Positions 4,785 through 6,075 of a DNA stretch of 6,075 bases are shown here, piece by piece. Where the stretch lies: NCBI GenBank assembly GCA_046597185.1, contig JBKJLF010000691.1, forward strand, positions 1 through 6,075. Reading direction: 5' to 3'. The position numbers were made by a program, and so were the translations under genes. Under the pieces are notes generated by a model, which saw nothing but the letters and a program-made list of their open reading frames with translations, had not been told where the DNA came from and searched no databases. Source of the DNA: CAMBDR01 sp046597185. GTDB taxonomy: Bacteria; Pseudomonadota; Gammaproteobacteria; Burkholderiales; Burkholderiaceae_D. How positions within the stretch are numbered: the first letter of the stretch is position 1; the number at the start of each line of letters is the position of its first letter.

Positions 4785-6075
4785 TTATGCTAATGCGGTT
4801 GTGTTTCCCGGGTGTGTGTGCTGCATAGCGGTTAGCAGCAACAATTCCGAGGCGCGTAACAAGGCTTGTGGCAATTCGGCGATACATTGGCCTGTGCCGA
4901 GCCGTTGCAAAAATCCGGCGCGTTGGATCAAACTCAAGGGTTGATGGTTTAAGCCGCATAAAATTAAATGGCAACCACGTTTTTCGAGAAATTTATGTAA
5001 ATTCTCCAATGCGTCCAAACCCGTGGTATCGATGTTGATTAATTGATTTACCTTTAAAATCAAGACCTTGGGTGGCGTGGAATTGGGATCAGACAAGGCC
5101 TCCACCTTATCCACCGCACCAAAAAACAAGGAACCAAACAGGCTGTACACGGCCACCCCCGGCGGAATTTCTTGCTTGAGTTGTTGGCTATTTAAATGTT
5201 CCAGCCGGGTCAGGTTGGCAACCCGATAGATAAAAAAGGCACACGCCAGAAACATGCCCACTTCCACCGCCACGGTTAAATCAAAAATCACGGTCAATAA
5301 AAAAGTGCCTACCATCACAATGCGGTAGTTCATCGAAAACTGTTTTAAACGGGCAAACTCGCGCCATTCGCCCATATTCCACGCCACCATCATTAAAATC
5401 GCGGCCAGCGTGGCCAAAGGAATGTGTGCCGCCAGCGGTGCCGCCAATAATAAAATGATAAGAATCGTGATCGAATGCAACATGCCAGAAACCGGCGAGG
5501 TGGCACCACTACGAATATTAGTAACGGTCCGCGCTATGGTGCCGGTAGCGGGCATGCCTGCAAAAAACGGCACCACCATATTGGCGATGCCTTGCGCCAT
5601 GAGTTCTTGATTCGGATCATGCCGATCATCAATTAAATTATCCGCCACGCGGGCGCATAACAGCGACTCCACCGCGCCCAGTAGCGCAATCGTCAAGGTG
5701 GGGGCGAATAATTGCTTGACTGCAATCCATTCAAAATGCGGCAATTGAAACGCGGGCAAAGTTTGTGGGATGCTGCCAAATTTACTACCGATGGTGGTGA
5801 TTGGAATTGGAAACAACATGACCAGGGCCGTGCCCATCACCAACACCACCACCGGGCCGGGCAGGATGGTCATAATTTTCCAGATGCGCGCCCAAACGGT
5901 GACGGGCTTGTGTGGTGCTTGAAGTGGGGCAGACAGATTGGGTTTGGGCCACAAAAATAAAATAAGTAAAGAGCTGGCACTCAGAAGTAGGGCGATGAAA
6001 TCCACTTTTTGCGCGTATTGATACAAAATGGCCACTTGCGCCAAAAAGTCGCCCGGCATTTTAGGGATCGGCAAG
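4785..6075 (-). CDS. SulP family anion transporter with C-terminal STAS domain (start outside window)
   Basis: This is an inner-membrane secondary transporter of the SulP/SLC26 family. The visible 429 residues lack the N-terminus, probably about 130 residues. The TTG near the window edge is not the real start. Hydrophobic segments run at about 25-42, 70-90, 124-136, 165-173, 200-216, 219-232, 251-266 and 268-284. The family signature is clear: LLGAVESLLCARVAD (131-145) with the conserved Glu136, RHDPNQELMAQGIAN (151-165), GMPATGTIARTVTNIRSGA (173-191) and SPVSGMLHS (193-201). The cytoplasmic STAS domain spans about 306-410, with LFGSLFFGAVDK (312-323) and the DTTG loop (349-352) in NIDTTGLDALE. 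The substrate cannot be read from sequence: sulfate, bicarbonate and C4-dicarboxylates are all known for the family. No carbonic anhydrase or sulfate assimilation gene is adjacent. The gene ends with a TAA at 4785-4787, 67 bp before DUF3460. Confidence 0.95.
   Translation of the reverse strand, partial: LPIPKMPGDFLAQVAILYQYAQKVDFIALLLSASSLLILFLWPKPNLSAPLQAPHKPVTVWARIWKIMTILPGPVVVLVMGTALVMLFPIPITTIGSKFGSIPQTLPAFQLPHFEWIAVKQLFAPTLTIALLGAVESLLCARVADNLIDDRHDPNQELMAQGIANMVVPFFAGMPATGTIARTVTNIRSGATSPVSGMLHSITILIILLLAAPLAAHIPLATLAAILMMVAWNMGEWREFARLKQFSMNYRIVMVGTFLLTVIFDLTVAVEVGMFLACAFFIYRVANLTRLEHLNSQQLKQEIPPGVAVYSLFGSLFFGAVDKVEALSDPNSTPPKVLILKVNQLINIDTTGLDALENLHKFLEKRGCHLILCGLNHQPLSLIQRAGFLQRLGTGQCIAELPQALLRASELLLLTAMQHTHPGNTTALA

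Overview
This 6 kb window is a chromosomal housekeeping segment that most resembles a betaproteobacterium of the order Burkholderiales. The evidence for this is the gene set DUF3460 - scpA - panC, a PanC of betaproteobacterial type (RPGFF in place of the commoner RPGHF, and FVNRLQF), and moderate GC. A family-level guess (something Oxalobacteraceae-like with moderate GC) is only a hunch. All assignments come from reading motifs, not from database searches.

Layout. The left block (about 1-2677) is on the + strand. It holds the C-terminal part of a family 4 uracil-DNA glycosylase, a DUF1853 protein whose start overlaps the glycosylase end by 17 bp, and the alanine racemase alr. The right block (about 2680-6075) is on the - strand. 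Read in the direction of transcription it holds a SulP-family anion transporter with a STAS domain (cut off by the window edge), a 77-residue DUF3460 protein, scpA (chromosome segregation kleisin) and panC (pantothenate synthetase). The two blocks converge, with only 2 bp between the alr and panC stop codons.

How the genes fit together. The glycosylase and DUF1853 look translationally coupled, and DUF1853 carries residues reminiscent of a PD-(D/E)XK nuclease fold, so a DNA-processing role is a reasonable guess. alr supplies D-alanine for peptidoglycan. DUF3460, scpA and panC probably form one transcription unit. No scpB lies inside the window, and no panD lies directly after panC.

I see no RNA gene, CRISPR array, insertion sequence or prophage. 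No stretch over 300 bp lacks a gene. The most unusual features are small: short frame-preserving tandem repeats (9, 12, 12 and 15 bp units), and a scpA-panC spacer that combines a 15-bp repeat, four G4 tracts on the + strand and an 18-codon open frame ending in an ATGA overlap with panC. I do not see a convincing new multi-gene system here.
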